DNA of 64,000 nucleotides from Liolophura sinensis (Eukaryota > Mollusca > Polyplacophora > Chitonida > Chitonidae): contig NC_088295.1 in the NCBI RefSeq assembly GCF_032854445.1, positions 37,557,385 through 37,621,384 on the forward strand, given 5' to 3'. Below, piece by piece: positions 21,134 to 34,505 of this stretch. The notes below the pieces were generated by a model. That model ran no database searches. It had not been told where the DNA came from and worked only from the letters and a program-made list of their open reading frames with translations. The first letter of the stretch is position 1, and each line of letters starts with the position of its first letter. A program made the position numbers and the translations under genes.

Positions 21134-23687
21134 TATTTGTTCATAAGAACGTCATCATTTAGGAAAGTCATCATTTACTTCTGTGACGGCGTTAAAGTTT
21201 ATTTGGACAGAACTCACGAAACCGCTGCATGTGGCCATGTATAGATGACATGTCCCCTGGCTTGTACGCCATTGTATCATTATGAATGGCTATAGGCACG
21301 CCAAAGCAAAATGGGAAATGGAAAGGAAAACATCTTTACATAAATTCTGAATATCCGCACAATAAATGTCAACAAGATATCCGCCTCTACTTATAAGATG
21401 GGAAAGAAAATAGATGCAAACGTTGTCAGATGTAACAGATATAGCCCCAAAATAGAGCTTTATATTATAAACCTTGATGGAAGCTTTTCCTGGCCTAGAG
21501 AGGATATGAGGAAATTAATCGACTTTATCAATAAGAATAGGTGTGAAGACAAGTCTGTTAACGGCTGTTGTGTTTTTTCCCGTATATCTACTCAGTCAAA
21601 ACGTATCAACGACAATTCGATTGGCCTTCTTAACATAGGCCAGTTTTTTTATCAACTGATTCAGAACATTTTTTTTCATTCAGGCCGCCGTTGTTCTCAG
21701 GTTCAACGAAACTCATTAGGGTGAAGGAAACAAACGAACCTCTATTGATTTTCAACTCCCGTAGAATTCTGCTCTGTTTTTTTCATTCCCCCGAAGGTCA
21801 GCCAAATCAGCCTAAAGCCGTCCATCTTACAAACCCTGTTGCTCTAGATTAGAACTCAGGCATGGGTGTCGGTGAAATCTTAACTCTACAGACCAATGAA
21901 TAATTTATAAAGGCGGAAAAGCGACTGGCTTGCGGAAGTCACAAACGAGCTTCAGAATGTCAGACTGAAATGAGCTTAGTCCAGAGGAAGGGTTTCGTTC
22001 CGTAGAAACCATTGTGTTATGTCTGTGGATTCTTTTTTATCAAGGCGATTTATTCCTTCGTAATGAAATTGATCCGGATAAACCCACTGATTTAAAAACC
22101 TTTTTTGCAATAAGTAAATATCTTTGTTGGCATATCGTCTGAGCTTGAGCTAAGAATCTTTCCTCAGTAGAAATCGAGACGGACCATGCTGCTCCTATAC
22201 AACTGGGTGATGTGTTTAAAATCTGGATAACACGTCTTCGGTTAGCTCACAACGCAAGCATGTCACGATGTTTAATAAGCTAGGGAGCTTCGTTGTGCGA
22301 AAATTTTAGCACGTAGTCACACAGCTCTAATATTGGCATTAGCAATTCTAAATTGAGAGAGGTAAACTAAACAAATGCAAATCTTAATTAGATCATATAC
22401 TATAACATTTGTCAACAACATGTCTTTCACAATTCACTATACTGCTCTTCACTGAAGGCACAACAAAATCTAACGGTAGCCTACTGCATATATCAAATAT
22501 GTCGAACATATTATGTAAAACAAAGTGGGAGGCACACACAATGAACTGAACAGTTTCTTTGTGTCGAAATTAGCTGTTACGTCGCAATTGCTTTCCTGAT
22601 TATTTACAGATAACGCTGATTTTCAACGTTTTCTTCTTTAATCATAGATGATTATTGACAGTTAGTGTATTAAAAATGTACATGGGTTGTGAATAAACGA
22701 ACAAAAAAAAATACACAAAGCAATCGTCGATCGACTGCAAGTCATTTCAGCTTCTTTCTTGTTTTTTTTTTTGTTTTTTTTTGGATTTGCTGTCACCAGG
22801 ATATACAGCCCCCGATTCCTCATCTCCTGACGTGTTCCCTCAGCGTACTAGTATTTACCTCCATAGGGGATGAGGAATAGCCACGTACCACAGCTCTACA
22901 GAACAGGCAATATTTCTCATTTCCGAGTGGCGTTATTTAATTAGAAAATAATCTGATTTAGGTCAACAGAAAATCAAAATGCAAATTGTATGATCCAGCC
23001 GTATAAGAATCACCCTACGTTTCGACCCTTTGATTTGCATAGAAATTGCTTCTCTGATTTAGACAGGTCTCTAATCGTTAATCGGCCTAGGCCGGGAGAT
23101 TTAACTACAATTTATACACTCAGGAAATCGTAGTTGATGACTGCTACGTGGGTGAATAAACCCAGAGAAATGGGCCTCTGGGAAATGGGTTTCTATTCCG
23201 GGATTTTCCCAACGAAGTAGTGCAGACACCAAGGTTTGAATCAGATGTACGGGATCAAATTTACTCAGAAAATTCGTTTTAAGAGTTTTAGTGTTAAGCG
23301 GTATAAATCAATTTATTGTCAAGTAAATGTGTATCTACACGGGATTTAAAGACACGCGATGCTTAATCATTATCATTTTTATCTAATTATTAAATAGTGA
23401 ACATCAAAATGCAGGTAGAATGAGTATTTCTAGACTAGTGACGTGTAATAACCTGCAGCTCATCCCATTTTACCCTGAAAGTCACTTTGGATATATAAGA
23501 AGGTACACGTTCACAAGCAGTTGGGGATCAACCGTCGTCAGCGTGCCGTGCCCACCACAGCTTGTCATTAACGGGCTGTCATGCTTAGACTGGGGAATTT
23601 CTCTTAGCTGTGGATTCTATGTTTACGTGAATTGACACGCCTCTGGAAGACGGAATATCCCATCCGGATTTGAGGGCTGTCTTCAGT

Positions 23688-23691
<4 letters not shown>
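21134..23691. other. Non-coding, nothing firm
   Basis: A 108-codon plus frame (21398-21724, MGKKIDANVVRCN at its start, ATG in good context) has no recognisable domain and no splice or repeat support. I leave it as possible only. Otherwise nothing is recognised. Confidence 0.4.
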
Positions 23692-23733
<42 letters not shown>

Positions 23734-23787
23734 ATACGCTAAGACGCTTGAATAAGTATATATATAAGTATATATATATATATATAA

Positions 23788-23839
<52 letters not shown>

Positions 23840-23885
23840 GTATGACAAATAATACAACTGACAATAATATACAAAACAATGCAAA

Positions 23886-23938
<53 letters not shown>

Positions 23939-24016
23939 TATACTGTCAGTTGTATTATTTGTCATTTTTGTTGAAAAATATATATTGAACTTATTCAAGC
24001 GTCTTAGCGTATCTTT
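23692..24016. repeat. Nested palindrome filled with (TA)n
   Basis: The outer arms at 23730-23756 and 23990-24016 are perfect inverted copies (27 bp, aagatacgctaagacgcttg at the left). The inner arms at 23843-23863 and 23944-23964 are also perfect inverted copies (21 bp). TA tracts fill 23692-23730, about 23757-23837 and 23890-23937. It would fold into a long hairpin. It may be a foldback or MITE-type element, or a microsatellite-driven palindrome. Confidence 0.85.
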
Positions 24017-24390
24017 GTTTGATCTTGTGTAGTTGCTTCTCATCTTTACTGTCCAATAGTGGTACTCTTACACTCTAAGTTGTACGTCTAAATCATTCTT
24101 AGGTTCGGTGAAGTTCTGGACAGGAAAAGATTCATATTAATCAAAAAATTGACACATTTACTATGCATGCGCTGCATGGCTATAAATTAGATATGTCTGC
24201 ACTAGCCTTATAACTTACAGACCACCAAACAGATTGCCTAAATGTTAGTGTTAGAAGTCATTTTTCACAGAGAACAACTTTTTGCTAAATTATAATGCTG
24301 GAAACACAACTTTCACTTACCGCGCCATTATGCATTTATCGTTCTGCAGTTTTATTCGTATAATTACTAACTACAGCAAGAAACGCATCG

Positions 24391-24630
24391 TTGATTGATT
24401 GATGTTTAAAACTCTGCTCAAGAATTTTGCACGTATAATGACAGTTATATGGGTTGTGGAAACCGGGGAGTGCCCAGAGTAGAAACACGATATTCGATCA
24501 GGTACCTGGCAAACCTCTTGAATTTAAACTGCAACAGAAACAGCGAGACACCTGGATTTGACTACTCGACCTCACTGGCCGAATGTCTCCCATAGAGTCG
24601 GCGCTAGAACCATCTGAACTGCCAATGAGA
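24391..24630 (-). repeat. Old SINE, SINE-B relative
   Basis: On the minus strand: box A-like tggcagttcagatggttcta, box B-like gagtagtcaaatcc, and near the other end a diverged version of the conserved block (gtcattatacgtgcaaaatt, then cttgagcagag). It is strongly diverged, hence old. Confidence 0.6.
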
Positions 24631-25056
24631 CCTTCCTCTTTTGAAAGGCGAACATCTTCAAGTTCACTGTTATATTACTACGGAGTAGTCCTGGAGATAT
24701 TTGTTATAGAATTAGTATAAAAACATCGATATCATTTACCTATGTCTAGTATTTTTTGTGCGATTAAATAAACATAAAATACTTTTTTCACTTCTTCATT
24801 TACTTTTTCTCCTTATTGCCTATAGCTATAGCGATTTTTGACCCGATTAATAGAGGTGAGGGTAGATAACGAGTCACACCCGTAACCAGAAACATATAGT
24901 CGTTGACACCAAGATTTGACCTGTCTTTCAGAAACACCACTCGTTTATCATGAATGAAACATTTAAGCTCGAACGTCCATTCTGATTGGGTGATTGTGGC
25001 GAGCTTGTGATTGTGTCCTTTCTTCCACAATGTAAATCAATCATAATATATGGTCA

Positions 25057-25222
25057 GATTTATTTATTTACTTATTTGATAGGTGGTTTACGCCGTAATC
25101 AAGAATATTTCACTTATACGACGGTGACCAGCCTTATACTAGGAGGAAACTGGACAGAAACGCTCAACCAACCACAGGTTGCTGGCAGATCTACTTACGT
25201 ACGGCTGGAGAGGAGGGCAGCA
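25057..25222 (-). repeat. SINE-B, 3' part
   Basis: Plus strand shows a TTTA tail, 'tttacgccgtaatcaagaat', 'atttcacttatacgacgg' and 'caggttgctggcag'. The head is absent. Confidence 0.8.
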
Positions 25223-27759
25223 TGAATATACAATACAACTAACGAACAGTAAATCTTTATTCATTTGTTTTGTGTCAACGGTTTGTACTCAACAAGTTTT
25301 CACTTATATATAGGATAGGCCAGATTTACTTTCCCATGTCATTGGACGAACATAAGAAGAACATTTACGTATTTGTTATACTTATATTTTAGCGCTATTT
25401 TATAATGTATATGTTTAAGATTCATTCAACGTGTTTTTGAAACCAACAACGTGTCTACACCTGTTTACTTGGGATTATGCATTGGACTGTTCTTGCGCGT
25501 TGATCAAAAGGTGCAAAATTAAAACACCCTAATAGCCATATTACTGTGTTTCACAACGTGCCATGACAAGACTCTTCTGGTGCCGCTAGGTTTACAATAC
25601 AGACTACACATTTAAGCCAGATGCCAAAGCTAATTGCTGTTTTCTGATCAATACATTTCGTTTGTTTTTTATACCGCTCTGGTAGCATGGCACCTCCGTC
25701 CAGATTGCTTCTGCGCAGTTATTCAACTACTAAATGGCCTGTTTAGGTTATTATAATAACTCTACCAGTGTACCTGGCTAAAACAATTTCGATTGTGACA
25801 TACATAATTCATTTATCATGCGTAAAAATCGACAGTGTAGTGCAGAAGAGAAAAACAGGATACAGTGTAAACGACTGCTGCTGAATATTACTAGTGATCT
25901 TCGGTCCCATGTCAATTTTCAAGAAACGCTTTGATAAAATGGTAAAACGTTTACGTTCTCTGCGGATCAAACAAAAATGAGTCGCCAAAACGGATCCTTT
26001 CAAGGTATAAGAACATCTCTTACACTTTCAAATAGTGCCTGAACGACATTAGTCCTTTATCTTAACATACTATCTGAAGCAATTATTATGCATGACAACG
26101 AGAATTTGCATAAACAGTGTAGGTAAAAGAGAATGGGTAAGACAGAGTATAAAATGAAAGACAGCCAAGATCCAAATAACGCTCTTTATGCTGGTTTTAA
26201 CTAACTCGTTAATAATTCATGCGACTGCTCCAGAAACATACAGTTTAGGAAATATTTCATGCGCAGCCATGTTTCGCAATAACTATCTGCTTTCCATACA
26301 AAACAAATGGCACACGCTTCAAGGCGAGCTAGGGGAAAGGGTCAAAATAGATACATGAACTGATTTACATATAAGTTTTCTACAACAGTAATGCTGCTTT
26401 ATGTGATATGATGCAGTAGGCCCATAGGCCATAAAAGCATATATAACTTTCACGTCTTTTTCACCCAGGGCTGAGTGTTTGGAGTAAGGTGGTGTATTCA
26501 TTTTACACCTCTGCCCTATCTTATACAATCCTTCTATGACCTCTTAGATGTATGTCATTGACTGTTTAGGGGCGTCTGTTAATGAATGTCCCAAATTTAC
26601 ATTGCAGAAAATATACAGATGCTTATTCGCCACATATGTAAAGTGCACTTTACCCTTGATGAGAGTAATTTGTGTCACCGCTGTTTTGCCGAACGACCCA
26701 ACTTGGATTTCCCGCATGCGATCTGCCTTGGATTTGCCTAAAAGAAGGCGCTTGGCATCAATTTCCTCCCGCCTGACACCAGTCAGACTTTTTGGTTAAT
26801 CTAGGAATCAGAACTGACATTTAGAGCCTGATGGAAAAATGAGATGTTTTTGTATTTTACAGTGTCTTGATGCCAGCCTATACCTGAATTGCGCCTGGCA
26901 TTTGAGTAACGCTGGGAAGCTCATTTTCACGACAGCTCTTGACGACAGAGCGACTGCCTGTTGAATTAGTGTCCAGCGTTAATTGACCGTCGCTTGTTAA
27001 GCCTTCAGCCGAGTCGCACGGAGAAAGGTTAGGGCAGTTTTGGTGTAAGGGTCTCTATCCCCGGCTTAAAACCACCGTCTGGCATTAACGGACTGAAGAA
27101 CTAGCAAATGAGACGAGCAGCAACCAGGGCCAGGTGGAATACCTTTGTTATTGAGGAACACAGGACAGAGCCATCCTCAAACACTATTTATATGGAAATC
27201 CCGCAACGGGAAATTACCTACGGGACGACAGCCATTGTGCAGTCTGAATTATTTAAATCAATCTTAATCACTTGGCTTTGTCCAGCTAGCTTCCTCTGCT
27301 TATTGGTGTTTATCACAGTATTCATGCGCGATGTGATATGAAAGCTCTCTTAACGAGATGTTTATCCCCTATGGAAACTGAAAGCTTATCGTTACATAAC
27401 GTATATGGGTATCTCTTATTGTTCTTCTTATCTTATTTCACATAGAGTGAGTAATGAAAGCCAAATATGCAAACTTTGCGATGTTGACGTTGAATTTGAT
27501 TATAGTTGAATAAAAACAGAACACACCATTTTCAAACGATTTGCAGAATGTTGGGTACGTGGGTACTAATTTTTAAATAAAATGTTGAACAAATTTCAGT
27601 GAAATTTGGATAACTTGTTTATCTTATCTTCACCAGAAAGCCTTATGAACGTGGAAGTGGTCAGGAAATATTATAACGTGTGATTTTTGTTTGTATCCTA
27701 GATTAGAAAAAAGAATTAGAAACAACCAGTTCCACTGAAAATTCACCCATGAACCCTTG
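25223..27759. other. Non-coding, nothing recognised
   Basis: 2.5 kb of AT-rich sequence without supported features. Short frames near 26548 and 27108 have no domain signature. Confidence 0.5.
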
Positions 27760-28543
27760 CTTGGTTTCCTATGTCTAAGTCTTTGGTCTTTGACCTATTT
27801 ACCAGATCAAAGTACATATTTGGCTTGCTCGTGTTTTCGCGTCAGCATAGTGATCCTCTCTTTCTCATTGAGTGGTAAATACCCGGAATCTGACTCAGCC
27901 GATTTAGAATCTGTCCAGATTTTCAAGAACAAAGGTCACAGAATTGTGCCTTGATCATTTGAACACGTTTAATACTGGGAATACTCTAAACCAGCTATAG
28001 CCTGAGACATCTGGAATCGCGGGTGGCTCCATATTGTTCCCGTCCATACAGCAGCGTGCCCGCATCGGTCATGTGTTTTAGACATTCCTCCACAAAGTAC
28101 AATTTGATCGCTTACAAGTTTTGGTTGTTACGACACACCAGATGACATATCTGGCGTACACCTGGACAACAGTTTGTCTCGCATGAATTGCTGAATCGCT
28201 GAGCAAAACACAAATCGTGTTCTATTATTTACTCTCATATGACGACGTTATCGTTGTCCGTGGAGATTTGCTTCATCTTTCTTTGCACAGAGGAAAAAAA
28301 ACTTATGAAGTCAAATAGCTTTGGTGTTTAGGGATTTTGCAGATAAGCACAGTGAATTGATGTAAAGCTCTAGATAAAAGCCCGGTTGGGTGTATTACGT
28401 AATTCAAAGATCAATGAGTGATCTTCCGCCTTTGTTTTTCTCAGTTTATTGTTGATTGAATAATGTCTTTTTCCTTAGGACATGACACGTACAGCAAAAG
28501 CTTATTCATGTATTTTTAGCATTCAACCACAAAGTACTATTCT

Positions 28544-28620
28544 TTCCACCCACCATAATGCTGGCCGTCGTAGTATAAGTGAAATATTCTTGAGTACGGC
28601 GTAAAACACCACTCAAATAA
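28544..28620 (+). repeat. SINE-B, 3' end only
   Basis: Contains 'ccaccataatgctggccg', 'gtgaaatattcttgagtacg' and 'gcgtaaaacaccactcaaat'. Confidence 0.85.
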
Positions 28621-31600
28621 GTACTATTTTTCAACATTATACTTGATAGTTAATTTTTGAATAGCTGAATCGCTGAGCAAGGCATTATTTTTTACGTGAT
28701 TTTAACCATTTGCTAACTATCACACTGTTGTTGCTGCTCTGCTAGTACTTTCTATGCTGTGAGTCTTTTATATTATTAAAAATAGGTTCGCTTTCTAGAA
28801 TGGTTACTATGAATATGTAATGAAAAGTGAACATCCATCGGTTATAGGACTTCCGGGATTTAAGGCACACGGGATGACCAGTGTGACCTCTCGTGCAGCT
28901 GGAAAATAGCATATGATAAGAAATAGGTGAATTGCAGATCAAAACTACTTTCACTTTTCAGTTTATATGACTACGTTAGGTGTACACAGGGAATCCTATG
29001 TATCCCTAGAGGCTTGTTTCATCCTTCGCAGGCGAAAAAAATATAATAGATATAAAAATAATAAGCAAAAGAAATGTATTTGGAGGATGAGTACGCTGAA
29101 TTTATCCAAATCCTAAGAGACGAACCCAGCTGGTTGTTTTACGTAATCCATAGATACATGAATGTTTTTCTGCTCCTTTGTTGATTGATTAAATGTCTTT
29201 TTCTTGAGGACTTGACATGTAAAGTGGAAGTATCTGACATTTATGTCAAAAGGCTGAGGGCAAAGGGACTAGTATTTGGTCTGTTTAAAAGCAATTTTTT
29301 CAATTGTCTAAAATGAATATTTATATATCTGAATATGAATGAATAAATGACAGCTCTTTTTTCTTTCTTTGGCAGTTGTATTCGGACAAGATCAAGAAAA
29401 AACCATGCATGTGGGACGTTGTGTATCCGAGTTTTACAATCTTTTTTGAAACTTTTATTTGCTTAAGTGCATTTACTGGACAGAAGTGACGCGCTAATGT
29501 GACAAACTGAACTGCTTAATAAATCTGTCGAAAAAAACAGGCGTGTCGCTAACAGCAAATGAAAAAAATATGGGAGTAGCGCAACGCTTCAAGGAGGCAC
29601 TTGACATGAGATTGTGAAACTACATAACTAAACAGTTTGTGAAATAGAATACGATTGGAAAATTGATCCTTTCACTAAATGGTATAATATCCAGTGATCA
29701 GGAATCGCATTCCTACACGCTGTCATGCCTAAACATTATCAAAACGAAAAACCCCAACACCTAGTGTATCATCTAGACGCTGCCATATTGAGTCAACCAA
29801 ATTTGGTTGCAAGTATCCCAAGAGGCTTTGGTTGGCTGTCGAAATTTTCACTTTCAAGATAGTAATCAGACAAATGGGTAGTGGAATCCGGTCAGAGCCA
29901 GTAGATTCTTGGCAGCCTTTCTGGATTCGCTGGCCAAGTGGCTTAGCGTGCCAGCTGAGCGCAATGAAGATAAGATTATTTAAAACTGTATTTTACCTTA
30001 CAGCATGTTTAAGGTATGAGCCGCTGGTCCTCCTTCCACAATGACTGAACACTGAAGTTCAATAACGAGTGTTGTGTCACAGATACATATGACCTATCCC
30101 TCACAGCGGATAGTTGGAATGTGCGTCTGATCTTTCTCCCACACACTCTTTTGTAACTGTGCGTGGGTGTAGAATAAGACTGAAGACCTTCCTACGACCG
30201 TAGATCTTGCTGTCATTGAATATATCAATTGCTTCTAGTGCAGTCATGCGGCGGTAATAAATGCATATATAAAGGTTATGCATATCAGTGTCCTGTGAAT
30301 TACGTCATTCAGTTTGACGGAGTAAGAGAGATGGCAGATCGATAATTGTTAATCGACAACCCGAAGGGACAGGCTGTTAATCGAACTGACCTGTTTTATG
30401 CAGCATGGCTTTCTTCCTCCATAACCATCAGTTAAATAATGACGAATCCATTATGTAAGGTAGATGATACTATACATGGTGGTCATTCTCCGAAAATTGT
30501 TCGCATTACTCATAATTATTATTATTACCCACATTATATACGACTGGTCATCTTAAATCCACAGGTCCCGTCCTTAAAATTATTTTTATCTTGATTCAAA
30601 GCGAAACAATAACCAAGAGAAAATGAGGTAAAGTAATGACATTAAAGCTGATAAACAGTGGTTAATATTTATTTTAAGAAACGTTATTTCTTGTACAGAA
30701 AACATACAATTATGTCATGAAATCTAACCATAGATCTTTTGTATTAGTAATATGTGCACAATAAATGTGTTCTCTCTACACAACAACATTTTTTTTTGCA
30801 TAACCTAAAACAGCAAACTTTAAATTCATGCTGCTTCAACCCTGTAACTAAAGTTTACCATCAATGCAAAGTTTCCCTAAAGCGGTCGTATTTTTAATGA
30901 TTTTGTTTAAAATAAGCAGTGAAAATAACAACCAAGATGCCAAAAAAACTCCACGGCCATCTAATGGCTTTCTTGTGCTTTGTGAGAAGACTGAGAGACG
31001 CCAATGCAATATGAGGTGTCACGCGATGTACCGATTTCAAAGCTAAACTGCTCTGAAATTCCGGATCAGCAAGGAGTGATATTTTTAAATTACCTGTGAA
31101 AACTTGCGTAAGGCAGCACTCCGAAGCGTGAACGTCAGGTCTCACTACTTCATTTGGCGTCAAGCAAATATTTGTAAATCCTACATAATCCTTGTACAAG
31201 ATAAAAATCGCTTCTCACACTCTCCACAATCGCTTTTCCACTCTCCAAAACCAATGATCTATGTTTTCAGTAATCGCATCTTCCCTTCAGTGAATTCGCA
31301 AAACCAACCTTCCGTGTTTGTCGTTGCCTTCACAGACTATGTAAATATCCTGATCTGGAATAGCGCTGAATGTAACCATGTGTCAATTTGACACGGTAAA
31401 CTGATTTCTCCACGACAGGGATGTGATAGAAAAAAAAAGGCTGGCGTGTATTCCGCGAAGTAAGAGTTGAGCGGAAATCAAATCGATTAGGCAGGTGGCT
31501 TGCGTAATTTGCAAATGTAATCAATGAATGCAGACGGGCTAGTCGGGAAATAGAGTACTCAGTGTTGTGCTTCACTGCAAATATCCTCAATGCAGAAAAG

Positions 31601-32746
31601 GTCGTGTCGCAACCTATCCAAATAACACTTTGTCCTCAACATTTATTTTCAAGACCGTGGTTTACATCTCTTCCGTGCTTTGGTCCAGGCAGTTCCTTGT
31701 AGACTGTGGTATGGTTTTTTTCGTGGACACATTTTATGCGTGAAATCAACAAAGTCTTATTGGGGAGATAAATTGGACATAATCACAATGTAAAGGCATC
31801 TGTTTTTGTTTTTTGTGATTTTAAACTAAAGTTTCCTCTGTTTGATCTTTACGCAAGTCCATTTCCAATTATGGTTTATTGAATTTTGATGTTTTCGTTT
31901 TGTTACAGGTTTTGCCCAGACATTTCCAGCTGACTACCATTATAGCGTAAAGTATTCCAGGCTTCCATACCACAGCCCATGAAAGACACAAGATACAAAA
32001 CATACAGGATAAAGATCGTGGTGTTATATGAGAGTTTATATGTGTTATATATACGTTGGGATTTGTTTTCAACAAAATTATGGTACCGTTTTTAATGATA
32101 AGGTCATTTTTGGAATGATTTAAGAGACCTTTAAGGAAAAATTACTGAACGATATTCCGTGTAAGGATTCACATCTGATTTTTAATACAATTTAAAACTA
32201 GTCACCTTGTTGCTTCAAAATGGGATGAAAAATGTAATGATGAATATGGGAATAAACGCACAGAGGAAATAAAATTACACCCAGATTGAAAGTGTCATTC
32301 ACAGGTTTAGGCTGGTTTATTGGTTTGCAGTGGGTAATTTATAATGATGAAAATAGTGGCAATTCTACAAGAGAAATTTCACCAACACAGTGTATAAATA
32401 TTGTTACGGTCAATCTATACTCCCAATATATGTTTCAATAAATGGAATACAAACGGTTGATCGGTTAGGATGGCGATTGTGATAAATCGTCAAATGTTGT
32501 ATAATTCAGTTCTGAAACCACTGGTTCCTGTAATCGGAATGAAGCAATGAACAAAGGCCGACAGCTGTAGGTCCAATTATAACCCCATTCATTAATGTAG
32601 AAACCGGGTAATGTAAAACAGAATAACGCATAGAATGTGGGACTTCACCTAAATGATAATTATCCTCCCGCCTTCTCAAACTGTGTATTTTGGAATTCTC
32701 TCACAGAAACGTCCACCTGCCCATTTCATTCGTATCAAGTTCATTA

Positions 32747-33427
32747 CGGGTACCACCCTGAGTACAATGTACGGGTACTTGCCAGTACAATGTATGGGTA
32801 CCACCCTGAGTACAATGTACGGGTACCACCCTGAGTACAATGTACGGGTACCACCCTGAGTACAATGTACGGATACTATCCAGTACAATGTACGGGTACC
32901 ATCCGGAGTGCAATGTACGGGTACCACCCCGAGTATTATGTACGGATACCAACCCATGAATGATGTACGGGTACCACCTCGAGTACAATGTACGGGAACC
33001 ACCCCGAGCACAGTGTACGGGTACCACCCTGAGTACAGTATACCGGTACCACCCCGAGTACAATGTACGGGCACTACCCGAGTGCAATGTACAGGTACCA
33101 CATCGAGTACAATGTACGGGTACCACCCTGAGTACAGTATACCGGTACCACCCCGAGTACAATGTACGGGTACCAACCCGAGTACAATGTACGGGTACCA
33201 CCCTGAGTACAGTATACCGGTTCCACCCCGAGTACAATGTACGGGTACCAACCCGAGTACAATGTACGGGTACCACCCTGAGTGCAATGTACAGGTACCA
33301 CATCGAGTACAATGTACGAGTACCACCCTGAGTACCACCCCGAGTGCAATGTACGGGTACCATCCGGAATGCAATGTGCAGGTACCACCCCAAGTATTAT
33401 GTACGGGTACCACCCCAAGAATGATAT
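32747..33427. repeat. Minisatellite, period 25 bp
   Basis: About 27 units of 'gggtaccaccctgagtacaa' plus 'tgtac', rich in GTAC palindromes. Because 25 is not a multiple of three and the units lack stop codons, long open frames (up to 245 codons on the minus strand) run through it. These are artefacts. Two to three further units lie at 34441-34505 beyond the solo LTR. Confidence 0.97.
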
Positions 33428-33431
33428 ACGG

Positions 33432-34440
33432 TGTTATGTATGACTATTTAACGTCTTCATGTACTGTTAGTCTGCGGACCTTTGTGAAAGCATAACAGGC
33501 CCTGTTATATATGTACAGCGCGGACCTGGCCGAAAGCTCCTTGTTCAATGCTCTGTTTATTTAACTGGCTGTTCATTGGCTGTTAAACTCTGTGTTTAAA
33601 AATAGTTGAATCCACCTGGCACGTATATAAGCTGTGTTTTCTGTGCAGAGGGGAGGTATTTTTGCTGCATCCACTGGGAGCCAGGAGAGTGTGCGACGCT
33701 CTCGTATCGAGTCCATTGTATTTATATGAGCTGGTGATGCCAGTTTCATTTGGGAGGACAGATTTTTATGCCGGCACCGTTTGTGTACCACAGTAGTACT
33801 GATGTCTGGTTTATGTGAATTTCTGCGGAAGTCACGTTTATTGGTGTTCAGATCTTTATTATGATTATACAGTGTGGACTGTGTAATTTGTTTAACACGC
33901 TGACCTCACCTGACCGTCAAGGTCGTCAAGGACTCTAAACTGAAGTTTTCAGTTTTGCAAAGGACGTTCGTTCTGCCACAAGGTGACATTACTCTACGTC
34001 TCTGAACGGCTCGTTTGTGAGCTTCTGCGGGAGCTGTGACTGATCTGAAGTGGATTATACCTCCATGCCTGGATTTACCCTGTGTTGTGCTCTGCGGGTG
34101 TGACGTCATTCAAAGGCTTGACTGTTCCAGTTCTGTGTAACCTGTGTACTGTGTTTGCGTTCGCTAACCTGGCGAAGTACCGGTCTAGGACAATTTGTGA
34201 CTTGTGTGAATTGTGTGTTTATCCCATGGTCTTTACGTTGGATTTCCTGGAATACATTCCTTGGGAAGCAAAGGTGAACTGGAAACTTGTGAAGACCGGT
34301 AATACTGATGTGTATGTTCTTCTTGTTGTTGTTGAACTGTCTGTAAAACTGTACGTCTCATTTTATATATAAAGCATTGTTTACATTGTAATATTGAGTC
34401 ACTGAGTCTGTTTTCTGTTGCTGCTTTCAATACCGTAACA
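33432..34440 (+). mobile_element. Solo LTR of a retrotransposon
   Basis: 1,009 bp starting TGTTATG and ending CGTAACA, so TG...CA with short inverted ends (TGTTA/TAACA). It is flanked by the duplication acgg (33428-33431 and 34441-34444). Removing it and one acgg rejoins the 25-bp minisatellite (atatacgggtaacacc against the array consensus gtacgggtaccacc). A TATA box lies at 33624-33630 and a TATATAAAG stretch near 34363, with no internal coding domain. Ty3/gypsy-type LTRs often have these ends (general knowledge). The family is not identified. Orientation is taken from the TATA box. Confidence 0.88.
33624..33630 (+). promoter_or_regulatory. TATA box of the solo LTR
   Basis: TATATAA in the context cacgtatataagctgtg, about 190 bp inside the LTR, followed within about 30 bp by the likely start of transcription. 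It could drive transcription into the flanking repeat. Confidence 0.5.
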
Positions 34441-34505
34441 ACGGGTAACACCCCAAGTACAATGTACGGGTACCACCCCGAGTATTATGTACGGGTACCA
34501 CCAGT
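34441..34505. repeat. Remainder of the 25-bp minisatellite
   Basis: Two to three units (gtacgggtaccaccccgagt type) continue the array at 32747-33427 after the LTR insertion. Confidence 0.9.

Noticed and set aside
23585-24043. 152-codon minus frame rich in Ile-Tyr
   Set aside because: Read-through of TA tracts in the palindrome.
31330-31590. 86-codon minus frame in unit 1, partly similar in unit 5
   Set aside because: The matching region of unit 2 (40.1 kb) has stops in this frame. The similarity is DNA-level duplication.
32676-33495. Long open frames on both strands (up to 245 codons, Tyr/Pro/Val-rich)
   Set aside because: They lie in the 25-bp minisatellite, which lacks stop codons. The 75-bp periodicity of the peptide is just three units.
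34082-34372. 96-codon plus frame
   Set aside because: Inside the solo LTR, which carries no genes.
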